A DNA stretch of 30,738 bases from Saccoglossus kowalevskii (GCF_000003605.2 NW_003133846.1:318249-348986); one strand, 5' to 3'; shown: positions 11,015-23,490, counted from the first letter of the stretch. Program-made: numbers and translations. The notes: generated by a model not told the origin, from the sequence alone.

Positions 11015-11064
11015 ACATGGTTTTGAAGTCACGAGCGCAAGCGTGAATGACTTCAAAACCATGT
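11015..11064. repeat. Perfect 17-bp-arm hairpin
   Basis: ACATGGTTTTGAAGTCA (11015-11031) is the exact inverse of 11048-11064. The 16-base loop contains AGCGCAAGCG, which can form its own small stem. The flanking 11074-11320 sequence has variants of CTAACATG/CATGTTAG in both orientations, suggesting a foldback element extending to about 11310. Confidence 0.85.
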
Positions 11065-11974
11065 ATAAAAGGCGTGTCATTTTATAACCGACTTCTAACA
11101 TGGCAACAATTTGCAATAATCTATTCAATTTTATTTTTGTTTTGCTCGTACAGTCAATCAAGATCAGCTGACAAAACCATGTTCTAACTAACTTCTCTCA
11201 ATTCATACAGAGAATATAAAACGCGAATCTGGCGATCTGATTGGTGGAGTGAGCATAGTCATGTTAGAATCATTGCTGAAAATATGTTGCTGACAAACAT
11301 GTTAGAAAAACAATAATTATTGTACTATAATTATAGTAATATAACATATTCTCATCGCTGTTACTAGTACTGATTTCGTCATTGCTTTAATATACAGTAC
11401 ATTTTACTGGCTTGTTCGTACATGTACAATTAATTTCTCCCAAAAACAAATAACACATTCTGTTATGTTTTATGTTATTTTAAGGATGTAGTCAATTTTT
11501 TTTTTTATAGAATATACATATACATGTATCTGATTATTTTATGAAAATTTTAGAGCTCTATCTCAAATGAAACATCTATCAATATGCAAATGAGTGTTAT
11601 TGTTCTAATTATGATACTGAAATGATGAGTTAAATTTAATCTACTAATCAGATTTCATAACTTTTTCCAGAGATGGCAGATGTTATATATATATGAGCAT
11701 AAAGTCACTCCAATTTTGGTCAAATTTACATATTCTGAAGATTTGGCTACCTGAATCATGATGTGATAATGGACATTAGAAATGTTGTGGCTGTTCTGTT
11801 TCACATGTTATATTCTACATTTAAAAAAATTTCAATTTTTTCCCAGTACTTCCCAGAATCTTCAATAAAGGATTTATTTACTCAGAAGTCTAAGTATTTA
11901 ATGTGATCAATTTTTATGAGCTTTCAGAAAATATATACTTTTATATGGTTAAAAACAATTCTTCCCAAATAAAG

Positions 11975-12095
11975 TACTGTAAAACATGTTGAAAAAGCGA
12001 CATGCAATTTTAGCGAATTGTGGTAAAATGACGTAATAGCGAAATGTTGATTTAGCGAATCAAAACATGCTCGCGAAAAGACATGTTTTACAGTA
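11975..12095. mobile_element. 121-bp MITE-like element with 15-bp TIRs
   Basis: TACTGTAAAACATGT (11975-11989) and ACATGTTTTACAGTA (12081-12095) are perfect inverse complements. If the outer TA is a target-site duplication, the element is a TA-inserting (Tc1/mariner-like) MITE with 13-bp TIRs. The interior is rich in TTTAGCGAA-type motifs. It has no coding capacity. Confidence 0.85.
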
Positions 12096-12148
12096 ATTAC
12101 TGCCAATTTGTCTTCCAGAAATAACCTCTACAAGAGACTATTGGAAAC

Positions 12149-12762
12149 TGGAGTATTTGCATTTTACATTTTGTTGTGCCTGAATGTACATGTCTAGAGG
12201 TGAGATAGAAACAGCTTTTCAGTGTTATTTCTAAACATCCAGTCTTGTATAAAAACCTTAAAGCATACAGTGTTGCATCTTTGTCAGTGATTTGATTCAT
12301 ACCATTCATCTAATTTGCAGTTGAGACGATGACACCAAATTTTAGCAAAATTGCTAAAATTGCCTTGGCATTACAACCGGTACATGTACGAATGCATGTC
12401 GTATAGAGAATATCAAAGGGTACCAAAACTAACTTTAATATTGGGCTTCTAGGTGATTGCTATTATTGGAGTATTTGCATTTTACATTTTGTTGTGCCTG
12501 AACGTACATGTCTAGAGGTGAGATAGAAACAGCTTTTCAGTGTTATTTCTAAACCTTAAAGCATACAGTGTTGCATCTTTGTCAGTGATTTGATTCATAC
12601 CATTCATCTAATTTGCAGTTGAGACGATGACACCAAATTTTAGCAAAATTGCTAAAATTGCCTTGGCATTACAACCGGTACATGTACGAATGCATGTCGT
12701 ATAGAGAATATCAAAGGGTACCAAAACTAACTTTAATATTGGGCTTCTAGGTGATTGCTATT
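12149..12762 (+). repeat. Recent 318-bp tandem duplication
   Basis: Copy 1 (12149-12464) and copy 2 (12467-12762) read almost identically. I saw one substitution (GAATGTACATG against GAACGTACATG) and a 20-base deletion in copy 2, bounded by AAAC direct repeats (around 12231-12256 in copy 1). The start-to-start offset is 318 and the end-to-end offset 298, consistent with that one deletion. Confidence 0.95.
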
Positions 12763-12930
12763 TTACCTTCAAGCCCTTCAAATATAGTGTTGTATTTTAT
12801 AAAAAATAAAGCATTCTATTTTGTTTGGTGTAAAGAATTTCACAATTGACTTCAATTTCAAGTTATTTGCAAAAAAAAAACCCAAAAAAAACTGCAGAAT
12901 ATTATTTAATCATGTACTCATCTTTGCATT

Positions 12931-13045
12931 TGCAACATGATAATATGTACCTAAATTGACCTGCAACATGATAATGTTTACCTATTGACCCTAAAGTGAC
13001 CCGCAACTTGATAATGTTTACCCAATGACCCCAAAATTGACCTGT
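12931..13045 (+). repeat. Degenerate ~40-bp minisatellite, three units
   Basis: Units start TGCAACATGATAAT (12931), TGCAACATGATAATGTTTAC (12962) and CGCAACTTGATAATGTTTAC (13002), each followed by an ATTGAC/ATGACC-type segment. Confidence 0.85.
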
Positions 13046-13049
13046 TTTT

Positions 13050-14620
13050 CCTAAATCATGTATGAATTTTAATCCTCTATAATCTACTATATGGGATTAC
13101 ACTGTCCTATCATCCCCTGCTGGTAACTAAGATTTATTAATAAAAAAAATGACCCCTATCATAATACAAGTTCCATTTTGAATTTAGTATCATGATGGGG
13201 TCAAATTCAAAAACAGTAGGAATATGACGAAAAAATGTGCTTTATGCAAAGATACCTCTTTCAAACATTCTGTAAGATATTAATTTGTATGTGATGAAAG
13301 CAGTTACCATGGAAATGTTCCCATCCAACCTTTTTCATGGGATGTACTGCTAGTACCTGCTTATGCCACCTTTCATGTGTTTTTACTCAAAATTGACAAT
13401 CAATAGGTAATGTCTTGTGATGACAGCTGTGCCATAGTTTATATCTATGTATGTATAATATGTTCACTTTCGTGCTTCCAGCTTTAAAACCGGCTGGCAT
13501 TAATCCAGTGTTTGCTAAAAATAGAAATTACAGTATCCTGAAAAAAAAAAATGTTGTTAGTCTAAGAGTTGTTTTGAATCCAATCATACAATGTTGTCTG
13601 TTCTGATATATATATCATTTTGAAACTATTTAGATCAGAAATATTCAAAGCGCTTTATTATCAAAATGAAATTAATTATCTGTGTTAGATCTGTGTTATT
13701 AAAATCACAAATCAGAATCTCTATTTTTATTATCCAACTTGTGCAGTAAGCCGCTTAATTTTTGCTACTAGTGATATTCACGCTTTTATGATTTTATGGC
13801 ATTTTATGGCAGACAAAAGTCGCTAATACTTCATGTTGCAGGATGCCCGTAAAATTTTTATTTTTTTTACTAACTTCATGAAAAATAGTCTAACGCAAAA
13901 TTAAAGCAGTTTATAATATGATAGAAATTTGTTAATTCCATCTTTTTTATTCGAATAGGCTTATTTTGCTTATTCTTTATTTAGACAGCTTAGAGTACTA
14001 ATCTGAGCTCGCATACAAGATCACATGACTGTGTCGCATTATAATACTGGGTCTTGGTGTTCCAATGAACATGTGTTACCAGTAGTTTTGACCAAAACAT
14101 CAAATATAATGCTTGGCACACTTTTAAATTCGGTGATTGAAGCCAAGTCACTTTGGAGAATTTCCTCAAGTACATTAAGTCCCCTGAATATGTTTTATTT
14201 TTTGTCAGCATGCATTAAGTTCAAAGGTGCAGGTAAAAGTTGTAAAAATGCTAGAAAAAAATACCAAAAACATCAGCAAAAATAGACCACAAACAAAGCG
14301 TTTTTTGTCCTATTGTTATATAAGGTACATAGGATATTATCCGCTATCTCTCAGCATTTGTTAATGATATCCAAAGCATCACATCCTACTCTAGGAGTTA
14401 GTGGTATCGAGTGATGTGACCTTTTTATCATATGACCGACTCTGACTGCCAGAAGACAACAAAAATTATTATTTTATGTCACCATGGTTACAGATCATTA
14501 AATTTACATGATGTCTGTCTTAGCATGCCATGGATGTTCATAACTGTTATCGATGTGGTCATGTGATATTATAAGATATAGCACATTTACTTGGAAGAAA
14601 TAATATCGCAAGTTAGATAA
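13050..14620. other. Intronic DNA, no gene recognised
   Basis: An X-box-like GTTACCATGGAAAT (13303-13316) and a full-consensus GTCACCATGGTTAC (14478-14491) are noted. Overlapping open frames on both strands near 13990-14285 show no family resemblance. Confidence 0.5.
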
Positions 14621-14624
14621 ACAG

Positions 14625-15045
14625 TGAGTAAAACTCTACCAAATCCGACAAGAAATTATTAAAATTTTGCTCACTAAATCAGGCAAATGCGATACGTGAG
14701 CAAAATTTGAGTTGTTCCAATATATATTTTGTAAATTTGAATAGATTATGTTTGGTGATTAAATTTAATAAAGTGAGTAAATTTACCTTATTCACTAATA
14801 CCAGTCTAGTGGTTAGATACTTCATTTATTACAAATACATTGTACACTAGGAACTAAATTAAAGGATGCAGAACCCTGCGGTGGTGACAAATTCCTGATA
14901 AGGACTGAAGGACTGTTTTTTAAAATAATTTGTTATCGTCCGTATACAGGTTAGGTTTTTTTGTCAGATTTTGTAATCAAATTTTGCTCACCGTTCACAG
15001 TAGTGATTTCTTGTCAGGCTTGGTGAACAGCTGAACATTGCTCAC
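14625..15045. repeat. Foldback region with AAATTTTGCTCAC arms
   Basis: AAATTTTGCTCAC (14662-14674) faces its exact inverse GTGAGCAAAATTT (14696-14708), and a further direct copy lies at 14979-14991. A neighbouring segment is also inverted: CCGACAAGAAAT (14645-14656) against ATTTCTTGTCAGG (15006-15018). The arrangement suggests a foldback element with its own internal rearrangement. Confidence 0.75.
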
Positions 15046-15402
15046 TGAATTCTGCTTGCCATTTACGCTGCCTCACTGATCGCTGGATTGGATATTATCA
15101 ACATAGTAAAATCTGCCATTCCCTGACAGGGGCAACAATTCGTATTACACGGTGATGCAACGTTTATTTCATCCCACCGTTGTTTCACACACCTAAACAC
15201 ATCGCTTATTGATGCTGCCCCCCCCACCCCCCCATTCATTTTGGCGCTGAGGTGGAGGCTTCCAACAGGGGATGTGCTGAATGTTATATCGCTGCAAATA
15301 AACTCATGCAACCATAACAAACTACGCAAATAAAAACACACTTGTAAGATAATTCCACACCTCCTAATAAACATTACCTCTATACTGCCTGTATGTTGTT
15401 TA

Positions 15403-15415
15403 GTTTCCTAGCAAC
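15403..15415 (+). promoter_or_regulatory. X-box (RFX-type) motif
   Basis: GTTTCCTAGCAAC matches the classic metazoan RFX palindrome GTTNCC-N-GNAAC in form. Function here is inference. Confidence 0.45.
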
Positions 15416-15724
15416 CCACAGGGCTGTTCTCTCACAACTAAGCACCAATTGTGCTCCTAATTAAAGTAGAATTTTTAATTTATTTTTGATTATAAAAATT
15501 TTTTTTTTTCAAGAACTCTAATTATTTGTACTTTACTTTAATTCATTGGATTTGCTGGTCTGTTTGGCATGTGATATATCATGTGTGTTTCATCAAAACT
15601 GAAAGTTGAATGGCAAATTACTGTGGGTTGTGTTCATTATTACATTCGTATTGTGTCTAACTACAACTAATTTTAAGAACTGACGTCAGAAGTCAATGGA
15701 ATCTTCATTTTAATTATTGTCCTA

Positions 15725-15965
15725 TTACCATTCATAACTGCCACTTTTCTCCACTTCAGTGTTAACACATATTATACTTCATATGTGACACTTCACTAAG
15801 TATTAACAAAATGTAAGTTGCCATTCATATCTTCCACTTACATCACTCAGTATTATTAAAATGTAACAGTGTATTACAAATCCAACTCTGGCTTTACACT
15901 ACAGTGTACTACTTTATTGCACTTTTCTAAGACACACTTTGTACATGTATTACCAAAATGTAACA
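15725..15965 (+). repeat. Degenerate tandem repeat
   Basis: CACTAAGTATTAACAAAATG (from 15794) and CACTCAGTATTATTAAAATG (from 15844) are 50 bases apart; a weaker unit, TATTACCAAAATGTAA, ends at 15963. CCATTCATA also recurs at ~15728 and ~15820. Confidence 0.6.
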
Positions 15966-15989
15966 TTTCATAGCTGACACTGTGTCACA

Positions 15990-18900
15990 TCAAGAATATG
16001 AAAAAAGGTGGCGATATTCTCCTATCAATACTAAATATCTTCTGGACATTTTTTTTTCAGTCGTATCGGGGTTGTATCACAATTTCATCTTGTTGATTTT
16101 TTTTTCTCTTGTTTTTTTCTATGATTTTCATTCTTACCATTGTTTTGAGAATATATTAGCATTGATGATTATTGCTATTCTTTGTTTCGGCTCCCAACCG
16201 AGATAAAATTTCTTCATTTTATTATTCATTTTCATATTTACATTGTCAGCCACGTTGAATAGATTTTACCGAGAGTGTTTCGCTATTTCGGCACTGGTTA
16301 AGTACTTGTGTAAATTACACATCACATTGCTGAGATGGTATCATTTTAAATGTACAGATTAGACAACAAATATTTTGTCAATATACATGTTGTTGTAATT
16401 TATGCATGATACTGGTAATTTCCTAAAATAATTTACCAGGGAAAAAATTTGCGAAATTCACACATGCCAAAACGTACATACATGTACGATGAATTGTGGA
16501 TGAGTCGCTGCTGACACGCACTGTGTTTCGTATTAGCAAAGTATAACACTATATTATGTTTCATACATGTATCTGCCGCTTACCCAAACAATACAGACAG
16601 ATGTTTGAATTGAATTAAAAATATTAAATCCAGGTTTCTTAGTGACTGAATGTTATTTCCTTTTAATATATTATGACCTTCTGTAACGCTGTCTGATCAT
16701 CGTAAACATATTAAATTTATCATTACATTTATATTAATATCTAGCTGTTTTTATTCATTACCATTGAGCATTCTTGGCATCATGAAAAAAAAAAGATTAT
16801 TAGCATGAAAATAAATTCTGTATTTGCTCTAGTATGGTAAAACATAAAATATTGTTAATACTTCTTGTTATTGTGTGCTTCACTGTACCTGTGTATCATA
16901 CTTTTTTTTCTGCATATGGTAGAATGGGGTAATATTTTGTTTTCTGTTTCAGGGGATGTTTTGTTGCTCTAAATCAACCTTTGATAGTATTATTTAATAA
17001 ATGTTGAACTTGATCTTGTGGTATCTCGTGGTAATAATCTTAATACAAAAAACAAATTAATTAATCAGTGTCATTGCATCATTTTTCAATTTTCTCTTGT
17101 ACGAGAAGCAAAATTATTTCGTTTTTTTTTGTTTTGTTTTTTTTTGGGGGGGGGGGCTTAGTAGCATGCTTTGGTCAAAGTAAGTCGTTTTTTCCAGAAT
17201 ACAATAAATGCACTTTTTGTTTTTATAGATATATATGCAAATATGGTACAAATGTATGTGCATAATTGATTACAGTGATTGTAATGATTTGCTGAGTGTC
17301 TATTGCTGATTTATTTTTAGTTCGTCTGCCATGTTACAATAATACCAATCATTTTTATTATATTGATATTTTGAGCATATTCACTGGTTTTTAAGTGCAT
17401 GAATTTGTCAGTAAAACAATGAGTTCTATTGTTAATTTACATGTTCACATGGGTTTTTAGTGAAAATAGCAAAATAAAAACCCAGCGAATTATTAATGCC
17501 TATACGGTACTTCAAATTTATTTTAAGTTTGTCTGCCGTGCACATTGTACAGACAAATGTAATATTTTCAGACTTGTCATCGTGACCTTTATTTCACATC
17601 TTGGCCCAATGATATTAGGATCCATTCGAAGGTAATTGATGGACGTAAATTCTGTTCCTTATTTTAAAAATCAAATCGTTGTTCAATATAATCGTGTAGA
17701 TCAGTAATTAGCCTGAAATTAGGGCCTGAACGAACTCTTTGAAAACACCGCTTGCTGTATTGATGATTGAATTGAAAAATTAATGGTTTCGAAAAAATCA
17801 CGAGGTTCAGTTGTTCTGGAACGTGTCTATCATTTTTATATAGCATGATGTCGGTAATGCTAAACAAACTTGTTTAAATTTCGTTTGATAGTTGACATAA
17901 CCCCAATTTCTTATGCATGCCTATATTTTGGCAATCCTCGTAGATGGCTTGCTGGTAGCTCGTAAGTTTTATTATCAGCTGTGCTACAACTGTGTGCATA
18001 TATTTGGATGCATATATTTGATGAAAGCAAGGCCATTATTTTGTCTCTGTGTGCCAAGCAGTCACTGCACATGCATGCAAAACAAAACAAGTACATCCTT
18101 CTATTAAACCTTATTGAATCTATCTGGTTCTATCTGGTTCATGATTTCAACGTGCATATACATGTACAAGAGATGGCTCTCTGTCAGTTTTACGTTGCAC
18201 TTAGCAGCTCTTGTAGGTGTATTGCTTTATGTAACAAAACTATCAAACCACTTTAGACCAAGTTTTCATTTTCCTGTATTAAGCAAGTGAATTTCAAGCA
18301 AATGGAAAAAAAAATCATATTAAAATAAAGTGGAGCACCGCATAAATTTCAATTTGATGATCTTTTCAGAAATCCCATTTTATGGTAAATCCGTATAGAG
18401 GCTTCTATGATAGGTTATTTGATATCATTTTGCGTCATGGCTTTTATGAGGAGCTCTTCATTAGTGGTTCAGATTCTCAGGGGTTAATAAGGTTAATATT
18501 ATATTATATAGAACCTTTGTAATTCATGGAAACTATGCAGCATTTATAAACTTGAAAATAAAATAAATTCAATTTGGTTTTTGTTTGCTTTAAAATGTCA
18601 ATTCAGTCCATTTATGATGGCACAAGCAAAGAAATAGACATGGTGTCTATATAAAGGTTGTCACGGTTTTATGTATACTATTCAACCATGAAATTCAAAA
18701 TCAACATCGTGTAATGGTTCTATCAGTATTCTTTGAAGCGTGATAGTGAAAACTATCTTATCCATACAAGCAAAAATCACTGGCGTGATTGCGAGAAAAA
18801 CGTTTAATTTCGTAGCAGTGAAATTTTTTTTTTTTCAATGAGAAGTCATGGTCAAGTTTATTTTGTGTGAACACCCTGAAAAAAATCAAATATCCAACAA

Positions 18901-20830
18901 AATGTCATATTTTCCCTATTAGAAGCGTATGTGCATATGCAAGTGACAAGAGGTGTGTATACATGTATAATCAAAATTAGACATATTTTAATGATTTACA
19001 TATGAAATACAAAATATTGATTCAATGTGCGCATTTATATACGATTATATAATTCGTGGGAGTAAAAAATAATTTTGTTTGTTCCTCCCCAAAACTAAAT
19101 ACTGCTAATATTCATGAATAATCAAATTGAAGCTCAATGTATAATAGTCTTTAATTTGAATGTGTGTGAATGCATTGCACCTTGTATTATAGGAAAAGTC
19201 AGCAAAAAATACTTTTGTATTGGTCTAAACAGTAAACATCAAATCTTGATATTGAGTAAAATGCAGTACAGCGGCTTTGCAGTCATAACTTCTCTTGTAT
19301 TACGACGTCATCATTTATCCTTGCATTTTGCCAATCCCTTTACGGCGAAACAGGAAGCATTTTATATTGCGTATTAAACACCAAATGTGTCAACCATGGA
19401 AGTCACGTAATCGTTGCCTAATTTTTATTGACCAGGCATGTTTTATTCGTGCCTGAGGCTTCGAGCTTCAAAACATCATATCTCACGTAGTGAAGTATTT
19501 TTCTCTTCAACTAAATTGTGATATCAACGGCTGTATATTTCGGGCTTTATTGCCATGATTATTAGCCGTTTCATGATAACCAGCTACTGCCATGGTGACA
19601 AATTCGTACGGCATCAGTATGCTCATAGTCTTTTAAATAATAGATAAATCATCTCTGTAAAGTATGAGTTAATGTTCAATTATTAGAAGTGAAATTGGAC
19701 AAGGTCTCATTTTGACGGCGTAGGTCTGAATGCATTACGGTCTCATCCATCAGGTTAATCCTTGGGGTTTTTTTGATACCCTCCTAACTATGGATTGATT
19801 CATGACGCAGTTCTTCATCTGTGTTTATTTTTAGTTAATGAGTCTGGACGATGTTAGTTTGTGTTGCTAGAGTGTCGGCAGGTGCGTAGTTTCTCACATA
19901 TATAGCTAAGAGTGTATGATAAATGAATAACTTTTAATAATAATAACTCCATAAATTTAAATTAATTTTCTTGTGGTGAATTACATTTTCTTTGTATTTA
20001 AGTTTAAATAATAATATTTTTAACTTCTTTGTGCAGAGAGATTTGAAGAGATCATATTTGTACAGGCATCACATATGCCAATACCATGGTTACCACAGTA
20101 TTTTGATGCCGAAATAAATTGTAATTCGCAAGAACGTCTTATCTTCATTGAGACTAATATGTTTGATATAAATCTGTCTTGTCATTTGAAACTTTGTGCA
20201 ATTGTATAGCATTGCTACTTCCATTAAACATTCTTATCTGTGACAATTCATGTGATGATCAGAATACGCAAAAATTGTTGAATGAAGCCGACTTGTTCTG
20301 CAACTTTCACTTTAACCTATATATAGTACAGTTTTCCAGCTGATTGTACCATCTACTAAGCCTTGATGTAAGAAAAAGGTTACAAAAAAAAAACGCAATC
20401 ATTTGCAGACCTTTTCTCAACATTACTGCTGGCTATATATAGTGATTACTTATACAAATCAGTTTGAAGTAGAATGAAATGTCATTTGTTGAGTTTATAT
20501 TGTACCATATCACCATGATGATATTGCGGTACATCAAATCTGATATCTATATTTATGTTGCATGCAAATGAGCCATTGTTCATGTATTTCATGTTACCGG
20601 TATTACATAGTGTTTGGTTGAGTAAAATAATGAACTGTTGAACTTCTATTTTACAGAACCCCCTTTCTCCATGTCTGGTATTTAAATAATAACACATGTT
20701 TGTGAGGGGAATACATGTATCAGGATTTGTTGCCTGCCCAAAGGATAATGGTCATGACAGCACCAGTGTAACAATTTTATATGCGCAGTAGTTTCAGTGA
20801 CGTCATCCATGTGATATACCATGTAATATT
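15990..20830. other. Long AT-rich intronic stretch, no gene recognised
   Basis: It contains T- and G-runs (17110-17156), a 10-bp TATCTGGTTC doublet at 18121-18140, a TACCGGTA site (20595-20602) and several ACATGTA palindromes. Small open frames occur on both strands, none resembling a known family. Confidence 0.5.
20798..20805. promoter_or_regulatory. Palindromic CRE (TGACGTCA)
   Basis: A perfect TGACGTCA. The same octamer is also present at 15681-15688 and 669-676. It lies just before the dispersed repeat starting at 20838. Confidence 0.35.
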
Positions 20831-20837
20831 CATTTTT

Positions 20838-21660
20838 GACTCCTGTGTGCGAAGCACAAAATGGGAGTCTTTGCAGTTGGTGCGTCTGTATGTGTGTATG
20901 TGTGTGTGTGTCTGTTCCACTGATATCTCAAGAACCATATGTTGGTTTTCGATGAAACTTGATTTAAATTCGAGCATACTAATTGCCTAATTTGCATAAT
21001 GTGATTATCTATTGGTAATTATTATTAACCAATTTCTGATATCTCAAAAAATCAGATATAAATTGAACTTGTGGTAAAGAAGATCTGGAGTAAATTAGAT
21101 TGCAAACCACAGATATTATTAACTTATATTATACATTCTATAAACTTCAATAATGTGGATCACATTGTTTTCACGTTGTGCATCTTAGATAGCAGACAAA
21201 CATTAGTTGCCAAGCTTCTTGTCTCCAATACTCTCAGCACACGGAAGCTAAGCTTTCTTTGATTATTCATGTCATGTGACTGAGTCTCAACCAATCACAA
21301 CATGCATAACAACAGTGAGATGTGATAAACAGCTTTTTTTCATTTCATCGTTTAAAGTGCCATTCGTCAAAATCAAGCATTCTGCCGTTACCAAGCACGA
21401 TCTCTGTTGTGTATGAATGGATTTCATTCAAACTTGGTTCATACATTGGACATAATGATCCCTTGCTGCAAGTCAATTTGTTTTTCAGATTGGATTCAGA
21501 ATTGCTGACTGGCGGCCATTTAAAAAAAAAAAATGCCGTTCAAGAGTCATATATCTGACAAGCTTTGACCAATCACATTCAGCCTTTAAAAATACTTCAT
21601 ACATCATGTTGCACATATACATGTATTTATTTGAAAATCAGATTCAAAAAGTGCCTTGAG
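20838..21660 (+). repeat. Dispersed repeat, copy 2 (longer), hairpin-headed
   Basis: It opens with a nested hairpin: GACTCC (20838-20843) with GGAGTC (20864-20869), enclosing GTGC-GAA-GCAC. A (TG)n-rich stretch follows, then text of the form GATATCTCAAGAACCATAT and GATGAAACTTGAT, which I recognise as typical of dispersed repeats in marine invertebrate genomes. 20966-21265 aligns with copy 1 at 1543-1955. The continuation includes ATTCAGAATTGCTGACTGG and GGCGGCCATTT (near 21510). No protein is encoded. The right boundary is uncertain. Confidence 0.75.
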
Positions 21661-22649
21661 GATGAGACCCAAGTTCGTGAGCTTATATTCAAATCTATAT
21701 TTCACAGTGAAGACAGCATTTGACTACCTGCATGTTATATATTTTTAGTTAGCTCTGTTTGTGAATTGTGTGAAAACGTTTTTTTTCTCAAACTGTGAAG
21801 TGTATGTGTGTTTCTCTCAAAAATAGGCTTTTTCACTCAAAACAGACGTACGGAAAACATACTAAGTTGCAGACATCCTGTCTATTGTTATAAACTGATC
21901 AGCAAACTATGAATCAGCCTTTGTTTTTCTGAAATGGGAGTCAAAAGTGAAAATTTTACAACTTATGATTAAATTACTGTTTGTTTTTATTCTACTCAAG
22001 ATTTCTGTCGTTTTAATAAGTTCATCGAATAATGCAATACGTACAGTTATTGGTATACGAAATGAGAATCTTCTGTGAAAAAATTGAACTGTTCCATTGA
22101 TCCTGTGTCTGTCAGACATCTATTAAAGTATTGTGCGAAGTGCCAAAATAAATGGCTCGAAAATAACAGATTTGCATAAAAGTAATTTCTTGTCTTTCTA
22201 CTCGTCTGGAAACCTATTTGAAACGATTATTTTTTTTTTTCATAGTAATTCGCTTAGATAATACGTGTGTCTTTGACATCCCAATTGACGAAAATAATTA
22301 TACTGCGACAGATATTTTGGGGGAAAAGTTACGGAAACCACCCAGTAAAATGGCGTCTGCGGTCACTTGTTTACTGAGTAAACATGGGGGGACAAAAATT
22401 TAATCTTATCAGAAAAATAAACGCAGAGTGTAATGAATACGCGGGATTAAGTCATAGGCCATGTTAGTCTTGTTAGCGTGATAAAAGAAATCGTAACAGT
22501 ACTTGATCTGGAAGTTCTATCTAGTCCTCATACATGTCACGTTCGTTGAAAGTAAAAACAAAAAAAGATGTTGATTTGTGTAATATTAATTTTCTTGTGA
22601 GGCATTGCTGCAAAGCGTCATTGTGATCAGACTCAGAGCCCGAATCGGA

Positions 22650-22920
22650 GACAGAACTCAAGAAAGCATCTTGGTCATAACTGGTTCTCTAGTTTGAACC
22701 AGCATTCACTTGTTCATCTAAGTTTTTTCACATCGGATTCAAAATGGCCGAATACAAATGCTGTTCTGGAGCCATATTTCTGATATACATTGACAGATCA
22801 CAATCAATATTTTCATTCACATGTATACATCATGTTATTTTATTCAAAATGGCTGACTCATTTCAAGTTTGTTTACTATTGAACTAACAAGGACTCCTGT
22901 CATGTCATGACATGACTAAT
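22650..22920 (+). repeat. Probable relative of the 20838 repeat
   Basis: GGATTCAAAATGGCCGA (~22735), AGCCATATTTCTGATAT and ACATCATGTT occur in the same order as GGATTCAGAATTGCTGA, GTCATATATCTGA and ACATCATGTT at ~21488-21611. The segment closes with GGACTCCTGT, echoing the 5' hairpin of the 20838 copy. Confidence 0.5.
22899..22916. repeat. Perfect 18-bp palindrome
   Basis: GTCATGTCATGACATGAC is its own reverse complement and adjoins GACTCCT. Confidence 0.9.
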
Positions 22921-23490
22921 TTTATATAATTTGGAATTGTAATTTTTTATGCTGTTCTCACCTATCAGCCATCCAGCGTTATTTGAGATCACTCAGCATT
23001 TTACGTAGTTTGTCAGGCATGCTACTATATTATAGTGGCCAGAAGGTATATACCGTGACATGAAAAAGTGCTTATGGGTGGAAATTTATTGCAGGAGGTG
23101 TCAGAGACTTGAGGGGAGTGGTGTGAAAAATATCCTGCTGGATCCAACTCTGTATATTTATGCACTGGGCAGTATGGATTCTATGATGTTACTGCGGTAA
23201 CAGTTTTGTTTTAGAATCAGTAAACTAATATTGAAATTTTCTCATTTTTCTGTCACTGTATAGATGTTTTTGCAATAACTTTCCCGTTCAATCTATCGAT
23301 GTGATCAATCATTGATGAACCTTTTGACTGCCAGATACATTTGCTATTCTAAATTCAGTGCAAATGTTTTTCTCAACATTTCTTGTGGATAGGAATACAG
23401 ACTGTAAAAAAAGTTGACAATGGTGGTCAAAGTATTTTAATTTCTCATTATTGTACAAATATACAAATCTGAAATATATACGTCATGCCC
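22921..23490. other. Intronic DNA, nothing recognised
   Basis: No repeat partner, exon or RNA gene was seen. Confidence 0.5.

Noticed and set aside
15063-15374. 103-codon minus-strand frame
   Set aside because: No recognisable family, and its C/G run (15218-15233) gives an artificial Gly-rich stretch. It is compatible with a chance frame.
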